DNA of 64,000 nucleotides from Nocardia elegans NBRC 108235. Lineage in GTDB: Bacteria > Actinomycetota > Actinomycetes > Mycobacteriales > Mycobacteriaceae. Below, piece after piece: positions 9,317 to 18,078 of this stretch (position 1 is the stretch's first letter; each line of letters opens with the position of its first letter). The notes under the pieces are model-generated. The model had not been told where the DNA came from and searched no databases. It saw only the letters and a program-made list of their open reading frames with translations. Position numbers and translations under genes: made by a program. Where the stretch lies: the NCBI RefSeq assembly GCF_001612845.1, contig NZ_BDBF01000044.1, positions 1 through 64,000 on the forward strand, read 5' to 3'.

Positions 9317-9820
9317 TCAGACCGGGGCTTCGGTGGGCCGACCGTGCAGCAAGGCCTGCAGTTGCTTGGTGTGGCCCGGTAGCTCCACCTCGGTCAGGCC
9401 GATGATCAGATCCCGCAGAGGTAGTGGCTGATCGACCAGCACGGTGTCGTTGGAGAGCAGACGAGTCGGGACCGGGGTGTCGAGTTCGGTGTCGCTCAGG
9501 GCCGGGCCGGAGAGGCTGCAGAGGACCTCGGCTTGCCGGCGCAGGCGGTCCCGCAGGCCGGTGCTGCCGCCGGCAAGCTCTACGACACGGTCGATGGTCC
9601 AGATGTCGAGCGCAGTGCGGTTGTCGTAGGTGGTGTGCCGGCCCGCGGCGACGGCCGACGCGGCAGCGATGGTGGCGGCGGTGATCAGGCAGACGTGCCC
9701 CAGGATCTGGTCGGCATTCCATTCGCCTGGTGCGGGGGCGATCGTCTGTGAATCGGCCACGGTGTCAGCGGCTTCCAGAAGCGCGCGGTAGGCGTCGCCC
9801 AGCGCGGTGGTGTCGAGCAT
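9317..9820 (-). CDS. DinB-like / mycothiol maleylpyruvate isomerase-type fold protein
   Basis: 167-residue helical protein. The N-terminal pattern of a conserved helix, then EWNADQILGHVCLITAATI with a His in the second helix, is typical of the DinB/MDMPI four-helix bundle superfamily, which binds divalent metal and in actinobacteria often acts with mycothiol or bacillithiol as cofactor. The specific thiol-transfer reaction is unknown. ATG 9820 has CATAAT at -12 to -7 and no Shine-Dalgarno, so a leaderless start is plausible. Same strand as the kinase-like gene 38 bp downstream. Confidence 0.7.
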   Translation of the reverse strand: MLDTTALGDAYRALLEAADTVADSQTIAPAPGEWNADQILGHVCLITAATIAAASAVAAGRHTTYDNRTALDIWTIDRVVELAGGSTGLRDRLRRQAEVLCSLSGPALSDTELDTPVPTRLLSNDTVLVDQPLPLRDLIIGLTEVELPGHTKQLQALLHGRPTEAPV

Positions 9821-10090
9821 AGCTGAATTATGCAGGTATTCACCTGCCTAATTCAATCCGGTGATGCCTGTCCTATACCGGTGAGCGCCATCCACTGTCT
9901 GCGACTCGAAATCGCTTGTGGCCGTTGGCGGCTCCGTCGGCCGAGCGTGATGGCGCAGAGCGTGCGGCGGTCATACCTGCAAGTCGGGAAGCGCGAATGG
10001 TGCTCGCGTACGGCTGCGGGAGGTTCGGAGGACTGCTGGACCGGCTGGGCGGGAACCGGAATCCACGATGTGCTGATCGGATCGTGGAGC

Positions 10091-10528
10091 TTAGCCGGCG
10101 GGTTCCGACTCGTGCAGAGTCACGGTGCGGCCGGCGGTTTTCAACGTCAATGTCGCGCCGTCGAGACTCCATGTCGGGCTTGCTTGCAGGAGTGAGGTCG
10201 CCCATTCGTCGGCTCCGGCGCGGTCGCCTACGCACGCCATGCGGGTTGCGGCGAGAGGGCCGGTGTGCAGGGTGTTCCCGGTCAGGTCGGCGGAGCCCAT
10301 GAGGGTGTTGCAGCCGGCGGTGGCGCTGAGGTGACCCTCGGTGAAGGTCAGGCGGAGCGGGCCGTCGCCGGGGATTCGCGGGCCTTGGACGCCGGTGGAG
10401 ACGTAGGTGTGGCCGACGGGAGTGGCGGGTGCGGAATCCGTTGGGGTGGAATTGTTTCCGGAGGAGCAGGCGACTCCCGCCGTCAGCACGGCCAGGACCG
10501 GAGCGAGTCGCAGGATATTCGCCGACAT
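10091..10528 (-). CDS. META (HslJ-like) domain lipoprotein
   Basis: 145 residues. The signal peptide ends in lipobox TAGVAC, so Cys21 should be lipidated and the protein anchored on the outer face of the plasma membrane. The mature part carries a META domain: SATAGCNTLMGSADLTGNTL and the ATRMAC segment are the usual signature. META proteins such as HslJ are linked to stress resistance, but the molecular function is unknown. ATG 10528 lacks a Shine-Dalgarno and has TACCAT exactly at -12 to -7, a textbook leaderless start. It is followed 30 bp later by the L,D-transpeptidase start region of the same strand only in reverse order, so it has its own promoter. The preceding 270 bp (9821-10090) show no gene. 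Confidence 0.85.
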   Translation of the reverse strand: MSANILRLAPVLAVLTAGVACSSGNNSTPTDSAPATPVGHTYVSTGVQGPRIPGDGPLRLTFTEGHLSATAGCNTLMGSADLTGNTLHTGPLAATRMACVGDRAGADEWATSLLQASPTWSLDGATLTLKTAGRTVTLHESEPAG

Positions 10529-10558
10529 GCTCCGATGGTAGCCGCAGGGTGGGGCGGA

Positions 10559-11809
10559 TCAGCTGCTCGCGTTACCGGCCTGCCACGTGGTCCACGGGAC
10601 CTCCCAGTCGCCGTAGGTGTCCCATACGGGCAGCGGCTGCCCGCCCGAGTTCGTGATCTCCACGACGTCGCCGACGCCGAAGTGGTCGAAGAACCACTGG
10701 GCGTTGTCGGGTGAGAGGTTCACGCAGCCGTGCGACACGTTGCTGGCCCCCTGCTGCCCCACCGACCAGGGCGCCGAATGGACGAATTCGCCGTCGTTGG
10801 AGATCCGTTCGTCCAGGTCCACCTTCTCGCGGTAGTACCCGGGCTGGCCGGCGCAGACCCCGTAACTGCAGGAGTCCATGATGATCGACGGCGATTTCTC
10901 CGAAATGACATGCGGCCCTTCGTGCGACGGGAATCCGGGCGAGCCGAGACTCATCGGCATCTGGTTCACCTGCGCGCCGTTGTGCAGGATCGTCAGCTGT
11001 TCGGTGTTGCCGTCGGCCTGCGCGATCCAGGAGTCGTGGACCGTGTAGTCGGCGCTGTTGTTCTCGGCGCCGAACACCCCGTCGCCGAGGTCGAGACCGA
11101 AGACGTCGGCTTCTATATGGATCTTGGTGCCCGGCTGCCAGTACTGCGCGGCGCGGTAGTGCACATCCTTGTCGTCGACCCAGTACCAGGCGCCCGGCTG
11201 CGGCGGCGTGACGGTGACCTTCAGATGCTTCTGCACCTCGGCCTTGTTCGCCACCGGCGCGGTGAACTGGAACACCATCGGCTGCCCGACCCCGATCCCG
11301 GTCTGGGCGACCAGATCGGGCGCGGGCACCACATTCGCGTACGCCTTGTGACCGGCGTCGATCGTGGCCACGGTGAATGTCTTGTTCGTCGCGACCTGGG
11401 CGAGGTTCACCGCTTGGGCGTCGACGCGGTAGGAGGTCCCGTAGCTCAGCGGATCCTTCGAGGTCCAGCTGCGATGGTCGGCACCGAAATCGCCGGCGAC
11501 CGCTTTACCGTCCCCATCGGTGACGGTGACCTTGGTCAGCATGCCGTCGGCGGAGTTCACCACGAGGGGCGTCGCCGGATTGAGCGGTCCGTGGTCGGCC
11601 GTGGGCACATCGATCGTCGCGGGCGCGGTGATATCGGGCCCCTTGGACACCGGCGCCGACGACGTGCCGCCATTCGAGCCGCCACATCCGCCGACGAGCA
11701 CGACGATCGCCGTCAGCACCGCCGCCACCACCAGTAGAGATCGACGCCTGCGCACGTCCTCACCGCCTCTGTCTCGCACCCTCGCATGCACAGCGCCCAC
11801 CCGGGACAC
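10559..11809 (-). CDS. Lipoprotein L,D-transpeptidase (YkuD domain, LdtMt2-like)
   Basis: 416 residues from GTG 11809 (GGAGGGT upstream) or 398 from GTG 11755; both precede a hydrophobic segment and the lipobox LVGGC. Layout: lipoprotein signal, two Ig-like domains (about 50-250), then a YkuD catalytic domain (about 255-380) with the signature HSAPWSVGQQGASNVSHGCVNL containing the nucleophile Cys and catalytic His, and a C-terminal Trp-rich tail (DWEVPWTTWQ) as in mycobacterial LdtMt2. It forms 3-3 meso-diaminopimelate crosslinks in peptidoglycan, acts outside the membrane and is normally sensitive to carbapenems. Confidence 0.93.
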   Translation of the reverse strand: MSRVGAVHARVRDRGGEDVRRRRSLLVVAAVLTAIVVLVGGCGGSNGGTSSAPVSKGPDITAPATIDVPTADHGPLNPATPLVVNSADGMLTKVTVTDGDGKAVAGDFGADHRSWTSKDPLSYGTSYRVDAQAVNLAQVATNKTFTVATIDAGHKAYANVVPAPDLVAQTGIGVGQPMVFQFTAPVANKAEVQKHLKVTVTPPQPGAWYWVDDKDVHYRAAQYWQPGTKIHIEADVFGLDLGDGVFGAENNSADYTVHDSWIAQADGNTEQLTILHNGAQVNQMPMSLGSPGFPSHEGPHVISEKSPSIIMDSCSYGVCAGQPGYYREKVDLDERISNDGEFVHSAPWSVGQQGASNVSHGCVNLSPDNAQWFFDHFGVGDVVEITNSGGQPLPVWDTYGDWEVPWTTWQAGNASS

Positions 11810-12030
11810 AGCACCCTCCAGTCCACACCATCAATCCGGTGTCGCACCGCAGCAGCAGAGTACGTGTCGTCGCCGCCCCGCGCGCGCCGGGCATGGCCGG
11901 ACCAGGCGTTTTGCCGCATTCGTGGCATTCGGCGACGGATGATGCGGGCTCACCCGTTACGGGTGATTGCGCGCGGTCAGTGCGGGCTCATAGTGGAGCG
12001 ATCTTCGCGATTCGTCGAGGAAGGTGACCG

Positions 12031-12717
12031 ATGCCCAGGCGAGAGCGCTTCCGGTGGCCGACCGCCGCGGGTGCGGTCGGCGACTACATCCGGCACGCGC
12101 CCGGCACCTACATCTGGCTGACCATCCTGCTGGTGTCCACACTCGTGGTCCGGCACCTGTCTCCCGATCAGGCCGAGATCCTGCTGGGCAACCGCTCGAC
12201 CAATCTGCATCATCTGCGCGAGGATCCGGTGCACGTGCTGATCTCCAGCGCCTTCTGGCTCGCGGGCGGCGGCTGGTTGGGCTACGCGGTCAGTTACACC
12301 CTCTTCCACGCCCAGGCCGAACGCTGGCTGGGAACGCTGCGCTGGCTGGCGGTGGTGGTGATCGCGCACGTCGGCGCGACCTATCTCAGCGAGGGAGTGC
12401 TGTATTGGGCTATTCATCACGGTTACGCACCCGAATCCGCGGTGAACACCCTCGATTACGGCGTGAGCTACGCCTTGGCGGGTGTGATCGCCGTGCTGGT
12501 GTATCGGATCGCGAAGCCGTGGCGGTACGTGTATCTGCTCGGCGTGGTGGTGTTCTACGCGATTCCGGTCTTCGCGAACCGAACCTTCACCGACATAGGG
12601 CATTTCAGTGCGATGGTCCTCGGCCTGGCCTGCTACCCGCTGACCCTGGGGCGGCCGGGCGTGTGGGATCCGGAGGTGGCGGTGCGTGGGCTCGCCGGGT
12701 CCGTGCGACACCGGTAA
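12031..12717 (+). CDS. Rhomboid-like integral membrane protein
   Basis: 228 residues with about six hydrophobic segments. It matches the actinobacterial rhomboid-like family: an amphipathic start, then DPVHVLISSAFW (the usual L1 entry), DYGVSYALAG (GVS where active rhomboids have GxS) and IGHFSAMVLG carrying the partner His. Ser/His positions are therefore compatible with an intramembrane serine protease, but the substrate is unknown and loss of activity cannot be excluded. The ATG is preceded by GAGGAAGGTGACCG. It is divergent from the transpeptidase and ends 35 bp before the sulfur-locus promoter. Confidence 0.82.
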   Translation: MPRRERFRWPTAAGAVGDYIRHAPGTYIWLTILLVSTLVVRHLSPDQAEILLGNRSTNLHHLREDPVHVLISSAFWLAGGGWLGYAVSYTLFHAQAERWLGTLRWLAVVVIAHVGATYLSEGVLYWAIHHGYAPESAVNTLDYGVSYALAGVIAVLVYRIAKPWRYVYLLGVVVFYAIPVFANRTFTDIGHFSAMVLGLACYPLTLGRPGVWDPEVAVRGLAGSVRHR

Positions 12718-12748
12718 TCAGACCGCCGGGCCGTCGTCGCGACAAGGA

Positions 12749-12801
12749 TTGGATTCATCGCGATCCAGAGTGCTGACCCCGCATCGGAATTCCCCTAGCG
12801 T
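12749..12801 (+). promoter_or_regulatory. Promoter of ABC transporter operon (copy 1 of a duplicated element)
   Basis: -35 GCTGAC (12772-12777), 18-bp spacer, -10 TAGCGT (12796-12801). The upstream 25 bases (CGCGATCCAGAGTGCTGAC region) are nearly identical to those at 18930-18946 in front of the monooxygenase operon, with the same spacing. The two promoters probably answer to one regulator. Confidence 0.7.
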
Positions 12802-12810
12802 GACGTTTCG

Positions 12811-12905
12811 CCCATCCAGAGCGATCGAAAGACCCGGCTCCACGAAGTCGCAGCAACCCGCCGACTGGGTGTGGGTGCTACCGCCGGGACCGGCCGACCA
12901 CTTCC
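12811..12905 (+). promoter_or_regulatory. Candidate SAM-I/SAM-IV-type riboswitch
   Basis: The leader begins a few bases after the predicted transcription start. It has the ordered core of S-box RNAs: CATCCAGAG, a GCGA/UCGC helix enclosing GACCCGGCUC and ACGAAG, then AGCAACC, a short CGCC/GGUG hairpin, GGUGCUACC and a GCCG/CGGC hairpin. These match the SAM-I AUCNAGAG, GG(A)C-GGCCC-AUGA, GCAACC and GGUGCUA elements. A convincing 3' strand for P1 was not found, so the exact class (SAM-I, SAM-IV or the variant) is open. It would lower transporter expression when S-adenosylmethionine is abundant. Confidence 0.5.
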
Positions 12906-12952
12906 AGCCGTCCACCCGGCACCTACCGCATCGATCCACCCGGAGTCACCGA

Positions 12953-14560
12953 ATGAAACGAATTCTCTCGCCGGCGCTCGCACTCACCGCGACGCTGGCG
13001 ATCGCCGCCTGCGCGAACACCACCGATGGTGGCGGCGACGCCGGTCCGCCGCAGTCGGGCGGAACCCTGCGCTACGGCCTGTCGCAGGCGCCGACCTGCT
13101 CGGATCCGGCCCAGGCCGGCACCAACCAAACCCTCTACGTGGCACGCCAGATCGTGGATTCGCTCACCGACCAGGATCCCGCGAGCGGTGAAATCAAGCC
13201 GTGGCTGGCCACCTCCTGGCAGGTGAGCCCGGACGCGAAGACCTTCACCTTCCATCTGCGGCCCGACGTCACGTTCAGCGACGGCACACCGCTGACCGCC
13301 ACGTCGGTGCAGAAGAACTTCGACGCCGTCGTGCACACGCTCACCGCGGCGAAAGCGCCGCTGGGCGCGAGCTATCTGTCCGGCTACGCGGGCACCACGG
13401 CGATCGATCCATTCACCGCCGAGGTGCGATTCGACGCGCCCAACGCGCAATTCCTGCAGGCCTCCTCGACCCCGCAGCTGGGCATCCTCGCCGACGCGAC
13501 CACCGCGAAACCAGCCGAACAGCGCTGCCTCGGCGACAACATCGGCAGCGGTCCGTTCGTCTATGCCGGCTATCGCCAGGACGCCTCCGCCACACTGGTC
13601 AAGCGCCCCGGATACCGGTGGGGTTCGGCGGTGTTCGCCCATTCCGGCGAGGCGTATCTGGATCGCGTCGAATTCACGGTCGTCCCCGAGGCAGGAGTGC
13701 GGACCGGCAGCCTGTCGTCGAATCAGCTCGACGCCGTCAGTGACGCACTGCCACAGGATGTCCCGCAACTCGAGGCCGCCGGCGCCAAGGTGCAGTTCGA
13801 CTCGAATCCGGGCGTTCCCTTCGGACTGCAGCCGAATGTGAGTCGTGCGCCGCTGTCGGATTCCGCCGTGCGCCAGGCCCTGTTGCACGCCATCGACCGC
13901 AAACAGCTGGTGGATACGGTGCTCGGACCGCAGTTCCTGCCCGCCACCGGCCCGCTGGCCTCGAAAACGCCTGGGTACGTAGATCTTTCAAAGTCGATAG
14001 CCTTCGACCCCGAGCAGGCGCGCCGCCTCCTGGACCAGGCCGGGTGGGTGCCCGGCGGCGACGGAATCCGCGTCAAGGACGGGCGGCGACTGTCGTTCGG
14101 TGTGCTGTTCGGTGCGCAGTTCGCCGCGAATCAGGCGACCTTGGAACTGGTGCAGCAGCAACTACGCAAGGTCGGGGTGGACATCCGGCTGGAGTTGACG
14201 CCCGTCGCCGAGTACACCGCGCGGCAGAACTCCGGTGACTTCGACGCCACCTACTTCAACACCACCCGCGCCGACGGCGACATCCTGCGCACCACCTTCG
14301 GCCGCGGACAGCGAAACCTCAACCAGCGCGGACCGATTCCGGCGCTGGACCAGGCGCTCGCCGACCAGCTCTCGACCACCGACCCGGCGGCGCGGGCGGG
14401 GATCATCGGGCAGGCACAGCGATCGGTGATCGAGAACGGACTGTGGTTGCCGACCATCGAATTGTCGCAGGCGATCGGCGTGTCGGGTGCGGTGCACGAT
14501 CTGAAGTTCGAGGCCTCGGCCCGTCTGCAGTTCTACGACACCTGGTTGAGCAAGCGATGA
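12953..14560 (+). CDS. ABC transporter substrate-binding lipoprotein (Opp/Dpp/Nik family)
   Basis: 535 residues. Signal peptide with lipobox AIAAC, so Cys18 is lipidated. The rest is a family 5 extracellular solute-binding protein (SBP_bac_5): SGGTLRYGLSQAPTCSDP at the start, FTFHLRPDVTFSDGTPL, and ALLHAIDRKQLVDTVLG in the middle. These bind peptides, nickel, opines or, in sulfur-related actinobacterial loci, organosulfur compounds. ATG 12953 follows CGGAG. The stop overlaps the first permease start by 4 bp (ATGA). The association with three flavin monooxygenases suggests a sulfur-containing ligand; that is inference. Confidence 0.9.
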   Translation: MKRILSPALALTATLAIAACANTTDGGGDAGPPQSGGTLRYGLSQAPTCSDPAQAGTNQTLYVARQIVDSLTDQDPASGEIKPWLATSWQVSPDAKTFTFHLRPDVTFSDGTPLTATSVQKNFDAVVHTLTAAKAPLGASYLSGYAGTTAIDPFTAEVRFDAPNAQFLQASSTPQLGILADATTAKPAEQRCLGDNIGSGPFVYAGYRQDASATLVKRPGYRWGSAVFAHSGEAYLDRVEFTVVPEAGVRTGSLSSNQLDAVSDALPQDVPQLEAAGAKVQFDSNPGVPFGLQPNVSRAPLSDSAVRQALLHAIDRKQLVDTVLGPQFLPATGPLASKTPGYVDLSKSIAFDPEQARRLLDQAGWVPGGDGIRVKDGRRLSFGVLFGAQFAANQATLELVQQQLRKVGVDIRLELTPVAEYTARQNSGDFDATYFNTTRADGDILRTTFGRGQRNLNQRGPIPALDQALADQLSTTDPAARAGIIGQAQRSVIENGLWLPTIELSQAIGVSGAVHDLKFEASARLQFYDTWLSKR

Positions 14561-15522
14561 ATCCGATGACCCGGTATGTGATCGTGCGGGTGCTGCAGGC
14601 GATCGGCGTGCTCTGGGCGGCGTTCACCATCTCCTTCGCCGTACTGTTCCTGCTGCCGTCGGATCCGGTGCAGATGGCCATCGACGCGGATCCGGGCGTG
14701 CCTCCCGATCCCGCCGCCATCGCGGAACTGCGGGCCAAATACGGCCTGGATCGCTCCGTGCCGGAACAATATTGGACCGCGCTCACCCATGCCGTCCGGG
14801 GCGATCTCGGGCGCTCGCTGAACACCGGGCAAACCGTCACCGGCGCCCTGGCACAGTCGATTCCCTCGACTCTCGCGCTGGCCGGTCTCGCGCTGCTGCT
14901 GGCGATCGTCTTCGGCGCCGCGCTGGCCGTGGCCGCGTCCTACACTCGGCGGCCGTGGTTGCGGAATCTGCTCACCGCGCTACCGCCGATCGGCGCGGCG
15001 ATGCCTACGTTCTGGGTGGGATTGCTTCTGCTGCAACTGTTCTCGTTCCGGCTTCGCCTCGTGCCCGCATTCGGCGGGACGGGTTTCAGCGGCACGATCC
15101 TGCCCGCGATCACCCTGTCCGTGCCGGTCGGCGCCGTCATCGCGCAGGTGCTCTACAGCGGTCTCGCCACCACCTGGCGGCAGCCGTTCGTCGAGGTGGC
15201 CTTCGCCAAGGGCGCCTCGCGGCTGTGGGTGCAGTGGCGGCACGTACTGCGCGCCGCGGCCGGGCCGGCGCTCACCGTCGCCGGACTGTGGGTCGGCACG
15301 GTACTGGCAGGTTCCGTGGTGGTCGAAACCGTGTTCTCCCGCGGCGGACTGGGCCGGCTCACCCAGAACGCGGTACTGCATCAAGACATTCCGGTGGTGC
15401 AGGGCATCGTGTTGATCGCCGCCCTGGCATTCGTGGTGGTGAACCTGGCGGTGGATCTGATCTATCCGGTGCTCGATCCCCGCGTCGCCGTCGCTCGCGA
15501 GAAGGTGCGTGCTCATGTCTGA
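14557..15522 (+). CDS. ABC transporter permease (DppB-like)
   Basis: 321 residues with six hydrophobic segments. N-terminal RYVIVRVLQAIGVLW and the EQY..A..GDLGRSL region are characteristic of the DppB/OppB/NikB subunit, and the EAA-type loop that contacts the ATPase is at VAFAKGASRLWVQWRHVLRA (about residue 215-235). Start ATG 14557 is fixed by the ATGA overlap with the binding protein; longer in-frame extension lies inside that gene. It ends inside the second permease start (8-bp overlap). Confidence 0.92.
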   Translation: MNPMTRYVIVRVLQAIGVLWAAFTISFAVLFLLPSDPVQMAIDADPGVPPDPAAIAELRAKYGLDRSVPEQYWTALTHAVRGDLGRSLNTGQTVTGALAQSIPSTLALAGLALLLAIVFGAALAVAASYTRRPWLRNLLTALPPIGAAMPTFWVGLLLLQLFSFRLRLVPAFGGTGFSGTILPAITLSVPVGAVIAQVLYSGLATTWRQPFVEVAFAKGASRLWVQWRHVLRAAAGPALTVAGLWVGTVLAGSVVVETVFSRGGLGRLTQNAVLHQDIPVVQGIVLIAALAFVVVNLAVDLIYPVLDPRVAVAREKVRAHV

Positions 15523-16390
15523 CACACTGCTCATCGCCGACCCCCCGTCCGTCCGGACGGCGGAACTGCGGCACGCGTTGGTGCCGAAGCGGCTGCGTGC
15601 CACCGCAGGACCGGCGGTGTCGATCCTCGTGCTGATCGTGGTTGTCGGCTGGGCGGTCGCGCCCTCGCTTCTCGCCGGCGACGATCCACGCGCGGGCGTG
15701 CCGGAGGAGAAATTCCGCGGCCCGAGCCTGCAGCACTGGTTCGGTACCGACAATCTCGGCCGCGATCTGTACACCAGAGTGGCGCACGGGGCGGCGCTGA
15801 CGCTGTCGGCGACCGTCTGTGCCGTGCTGCTGGGGTTGGTGGTCGGGTCGGCGATCGGTCTCGTCTCCGGCACCCTCGGCGGCACCGTCGATGCCGTCGT
15901 CATGCGCGGAGTCGATGTGCTGCTGGCGATTCCCGAACTGCTGTCGGCGCTGGTACTCATCACGGTGCTCGGGCTGGGCACCCGGAACGTGGCCATCGCG
16001 GTGGGAGTGGCGCTGATCGCCCGGTTCGCGCGGGTGATGCGCGCGGAAGTGCTGCGAGTGCGCCGCGCGCCCTACGTGGAGGCGGCGTTCGCGTCCGGAG
16101 TGCGCTGGCACACCGTGCTGCTGCGTCACATTCTGCGGACGGCCTACGCGCCGGTCGCCGCCCTGGCCGCGGTCGAATTCGGTGTTGCGGTACTGGCGAT
16201 CTCGTCGCTCAGCTTCCTCGGCTACGGCGCCGCGCCACCCACCCCGGAATGGGGTTCGCTGATCTCGGAGGGCCGCAACTACCTCGTGCTCGCCTGGTGG
16301 ATGACCACCCTGCCCGGTCTGGTGATCGTCGCGGTGGTGCTCGCCGCCCAACGCATCGGCCGCTCGATCGGAAGCAAGGACGACCGATGA
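15515..16390 (+). CDS. ABC transporter permease (DppC-like)
   Basis: 291 residues, DppC/OppC/NikC subunit. The N-terminal cytoplasmic stretch is followed by a membrane segment, then the periplasmic-side HWFGTDNLGRDLYTRVAHG motif typical of this subunit, and the ATPase-coupling loop near VEAAFASGVRWHTVLLRHIL. ATG 15515 lies inside the end of the preceding permease gene. The stop TGA (16388-16390) overlaps an ATG at 16387 that opens a tiny reading frame leading to the ATPase gene. Confidence 0.92.
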   Translation: MSDTLLIADPPSVRTAELRHALVPKRLRATAGPAVSILVLIVVVGWAVAPSLLAGDDPRAGVPEEKFRGPSLQHWFGTDNLGRDLYTRVAHGAALTLSATVCAVLLGLVVGSAIGLVSGTLGGTVDAVVMRGVDVLLAIPELLSALVLITVLGLGTRNVAIAVGVALIARFARVMRAEVLRVRRAPYVEAAFASGVRWHTVLLRHILRTAYAPVAALAAVEFGVAVLAISSLSFLGYGAAPPTPEWGSLISEGRNYLVLAWWMTTLPGLVIVAVVLAAQRIGRSIGSKDDR

Positions 16391-16461
16391 GACATACTCG
16401 CGCAGCTTCTGATCGGTCCGACCGGGTGCGGGTGTCCCGCAAAATACAGGAGGACCGATGA
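16387..16461 (+). CDS. 24-codon coupling mini-ORF between permease and ATPase genes
   Basis: Opens at ATG 16387 with a 4-bp ATGA overlap with the permease stop and closes at TGA 16459-16461 with a 4-bp ATGA overlap with the ATPase start. The peptide is Arg-rich (starts MRHTRAASDRSDR) with no recognisable domain. An AGGAGGACCG Shine-Dalgarno for the ATPase lies inside its last codons. It may serve only to carry ribosomes across the gap; a functional peptide is not supported. Confidence 0.4.
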   Translation: MRHTRAASDRSDRVRVSRKIQEDR

Positions 16462-18071
16462 GCGGCGATACATTGTTGCGGGTTGATGACCTGCACGTCC
16501 GCTATGGCAGCGCGTCGGTGGACGCGGTGTCCGGTGCGACGCTGGAGATCGCTCGCGGAGAGACCGTCGCGCTGGTCGGCGAATCCGGTTCGGGCAAATC
16601 CACACTCGCCCATGCGGTCATCGGCCTGTTGCCCGATTCCGCGCAAGTCTCCGGCGGCGGAATCGTTTTCGACGGTCACCGGCTCGACACCGCGTCCGAC
16701 CGCATCCTGCGCGGCCTGCGGGGTGCCCGCATCGGACTCGTCCCGCAGGATCCCGGGACATCGCTGAATCCGGTGCAGCGCATCGGCGATCAGGTGGCCG
16801 AGGTGTTGCGCATCCATCGGCGGGCCGATCGCCGCACGGCACGGCTGGAGGCGGTGCGGTTGCTCACCGAGGCGGGCCTGGACCGGCCGGAGGTGCGGGC
16901 CAGGCAGTATCCGCAGGATCTGTCCGGAGGGCAGCGCCAGCGGGTACTGATCGCGATCGCGCTGGCCTGCGAACCGGAATTGGTGATCGCCGACGAACCG
17001 ACCAGCGCCCTGGACGTCACCGTGCAGCGCCGCATCCTCGATCACCTCGCCGACCGCGCCGCGCAGCTCGGCACGGCGGTACTGCTCATCACCCACGACC
17101 TGGCGGTGGCCGCCGACCGCGCCGATCGGATCGTGGTCATGCGGCACGGCCGGATCGTCGAAACCGGAACAACCGCAGCCGTTCTCACCGATCCGCAGCA
17201 CGAATACACCGCCGAACTGCTCGCCGCCGCGCCGAGCGCGGAGTCACCGGTGCGCCGAGCGCGCCCACGTGCCGAACGACCCTTGCTGGTGGCGACCGGT
17301 CTGCGCAAGAGTTTCCGGATCGCGCGGGGCATGCGCACGGATGCGGTCGACGACGTCTCACTGGATCTCGATCGCGGCGAAACACTCGCCCTGGTCGGCG
17401 AATCCGGCTCCGGCAAGACCACCACCGCTCGCATCCTCGCGCGGCTGTCCACACCCGATGCGGGCAGCATCCGCTTCGACGGGCGCGATGTCGCCGGTCT
17501 GCGCGGCGCCGCGCTGCGGGAATTTCGCCGGCGCGTCCAGGTGGTGTATCAGAACCCGTACACGTCGCTGAATCCCACCCTGAGCGTCGCGAAGATCGTG
17601 GGAGAACCGTTGCAGGCCTTCGGGATCGGCGATCGCCGCGAGCGCCGCGCCCGGGTCGCCGAACTGCTCGAGCAGGTCGCCCTGCCCGGCGAGGTCGCCG
17701 ACCGGCGCCCGGAGCGGCTGTCGGGCGGGCAGCGGCAGCGCGTCGCGATCGCGCGGGCGCTGGCACTGCGGCCGAATGTGCTGGTGCTGGACGAACCGGT
17801 GTCGGCGCTCGATGTCGGGGTACAGGCACAGATTCTGGCGTTGCTGGAGCGATTGCAATCCGAGCTGGAGCTGAGCTACTTGTTCATCTCCCACGATCTG
17901 GCCGTGGTGCGTCGCATCAGCGACCGCGTCGCGGTGATGCGGCAGGGCAGGATCGTCGAAACAGCGTCCACCGCAACGCTGTTCGACGATCCGAGGCACG
18001 AGTACACGCGCGAGTTGCTGGCCGCGGTGCCGGGCGGGTTCGTCCGGCCGGCGATCGAACGGTCCGCCTGA
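16458..18071 (+). CDS. Fused double ABC ATPase (DppD-DppF-like)
   Basis: 537 residues containing two complete ABC nucleotide-binding domains, where the classical system uses two proteins. Domain 1 (about 5-260): Walker A GESGSGKST, signature LSGGQRQR, Walker B LVIADEPTSALD, H-loop THDLAV. Domain 2 (about 285-530): Walker A GESGSGKTT, signature LSGGQRQR, Walker B VLVLDEPVSALD, H-loop SHDLAV. Both have the C-terminal DP.HEYT.ELLAA segment of the oligopeptide family. AGGAGGACCG precedes the ATG. It completes a four-subunit importer with the binding protein and both permeases. Confidence 0.95.
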   Translation: MSGDTLLRVDDLHVRYGSASVDAVSGATLEIARGETVALVGESGSGKSTLAHAVIGLLPDSAQVSGGGIVFDGHRLDTASDRILRGLRGARIGLVPQDPGTSLNPVQRIGDQVAEVLRIHRRADRRTARLEAVRLLTEAGLDRPEVRARQYPQDLSGGQRQRVLIAIALACEPELVIADEPTSALDVTVQRRILDHLADRAAQLGTAVLLITHDLAVAADRADRIVVMRHGRIVETGTTAAVLTDPQHEYTAELLAAAPSAESPVRRARPRAERPLLVATGLRKSFRIARGMRTDAVDDVSLDLDRGETLALVGESGSGKTTTARILARLSTPDAGSIRFDGRDVAGLRGAALREFRRRVQVVYQNPYTSLNPTLSVAKIVGEPLQAFGIGDRRERRARVAELLEQVALPGEVADRRPERLSGGQRQRVAIARALALRPNVLVLDEPVSALDVGVQAQILALLERLQSELELSYLFISHDLAVVRRISDRVAVMRQGRIVETASTATLFDDPRHEYTRELLAAVPGGFVRPAIERSA

Positions 18072-18078
18072 AAAGGAA

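Noticed and set aside
16391..17200. Leftward frames opposite the ABC ATPase continuing from the broken membrane gene
   Set aside because: Read-through beyond the junction at about 18175 has no membrane character or family match.
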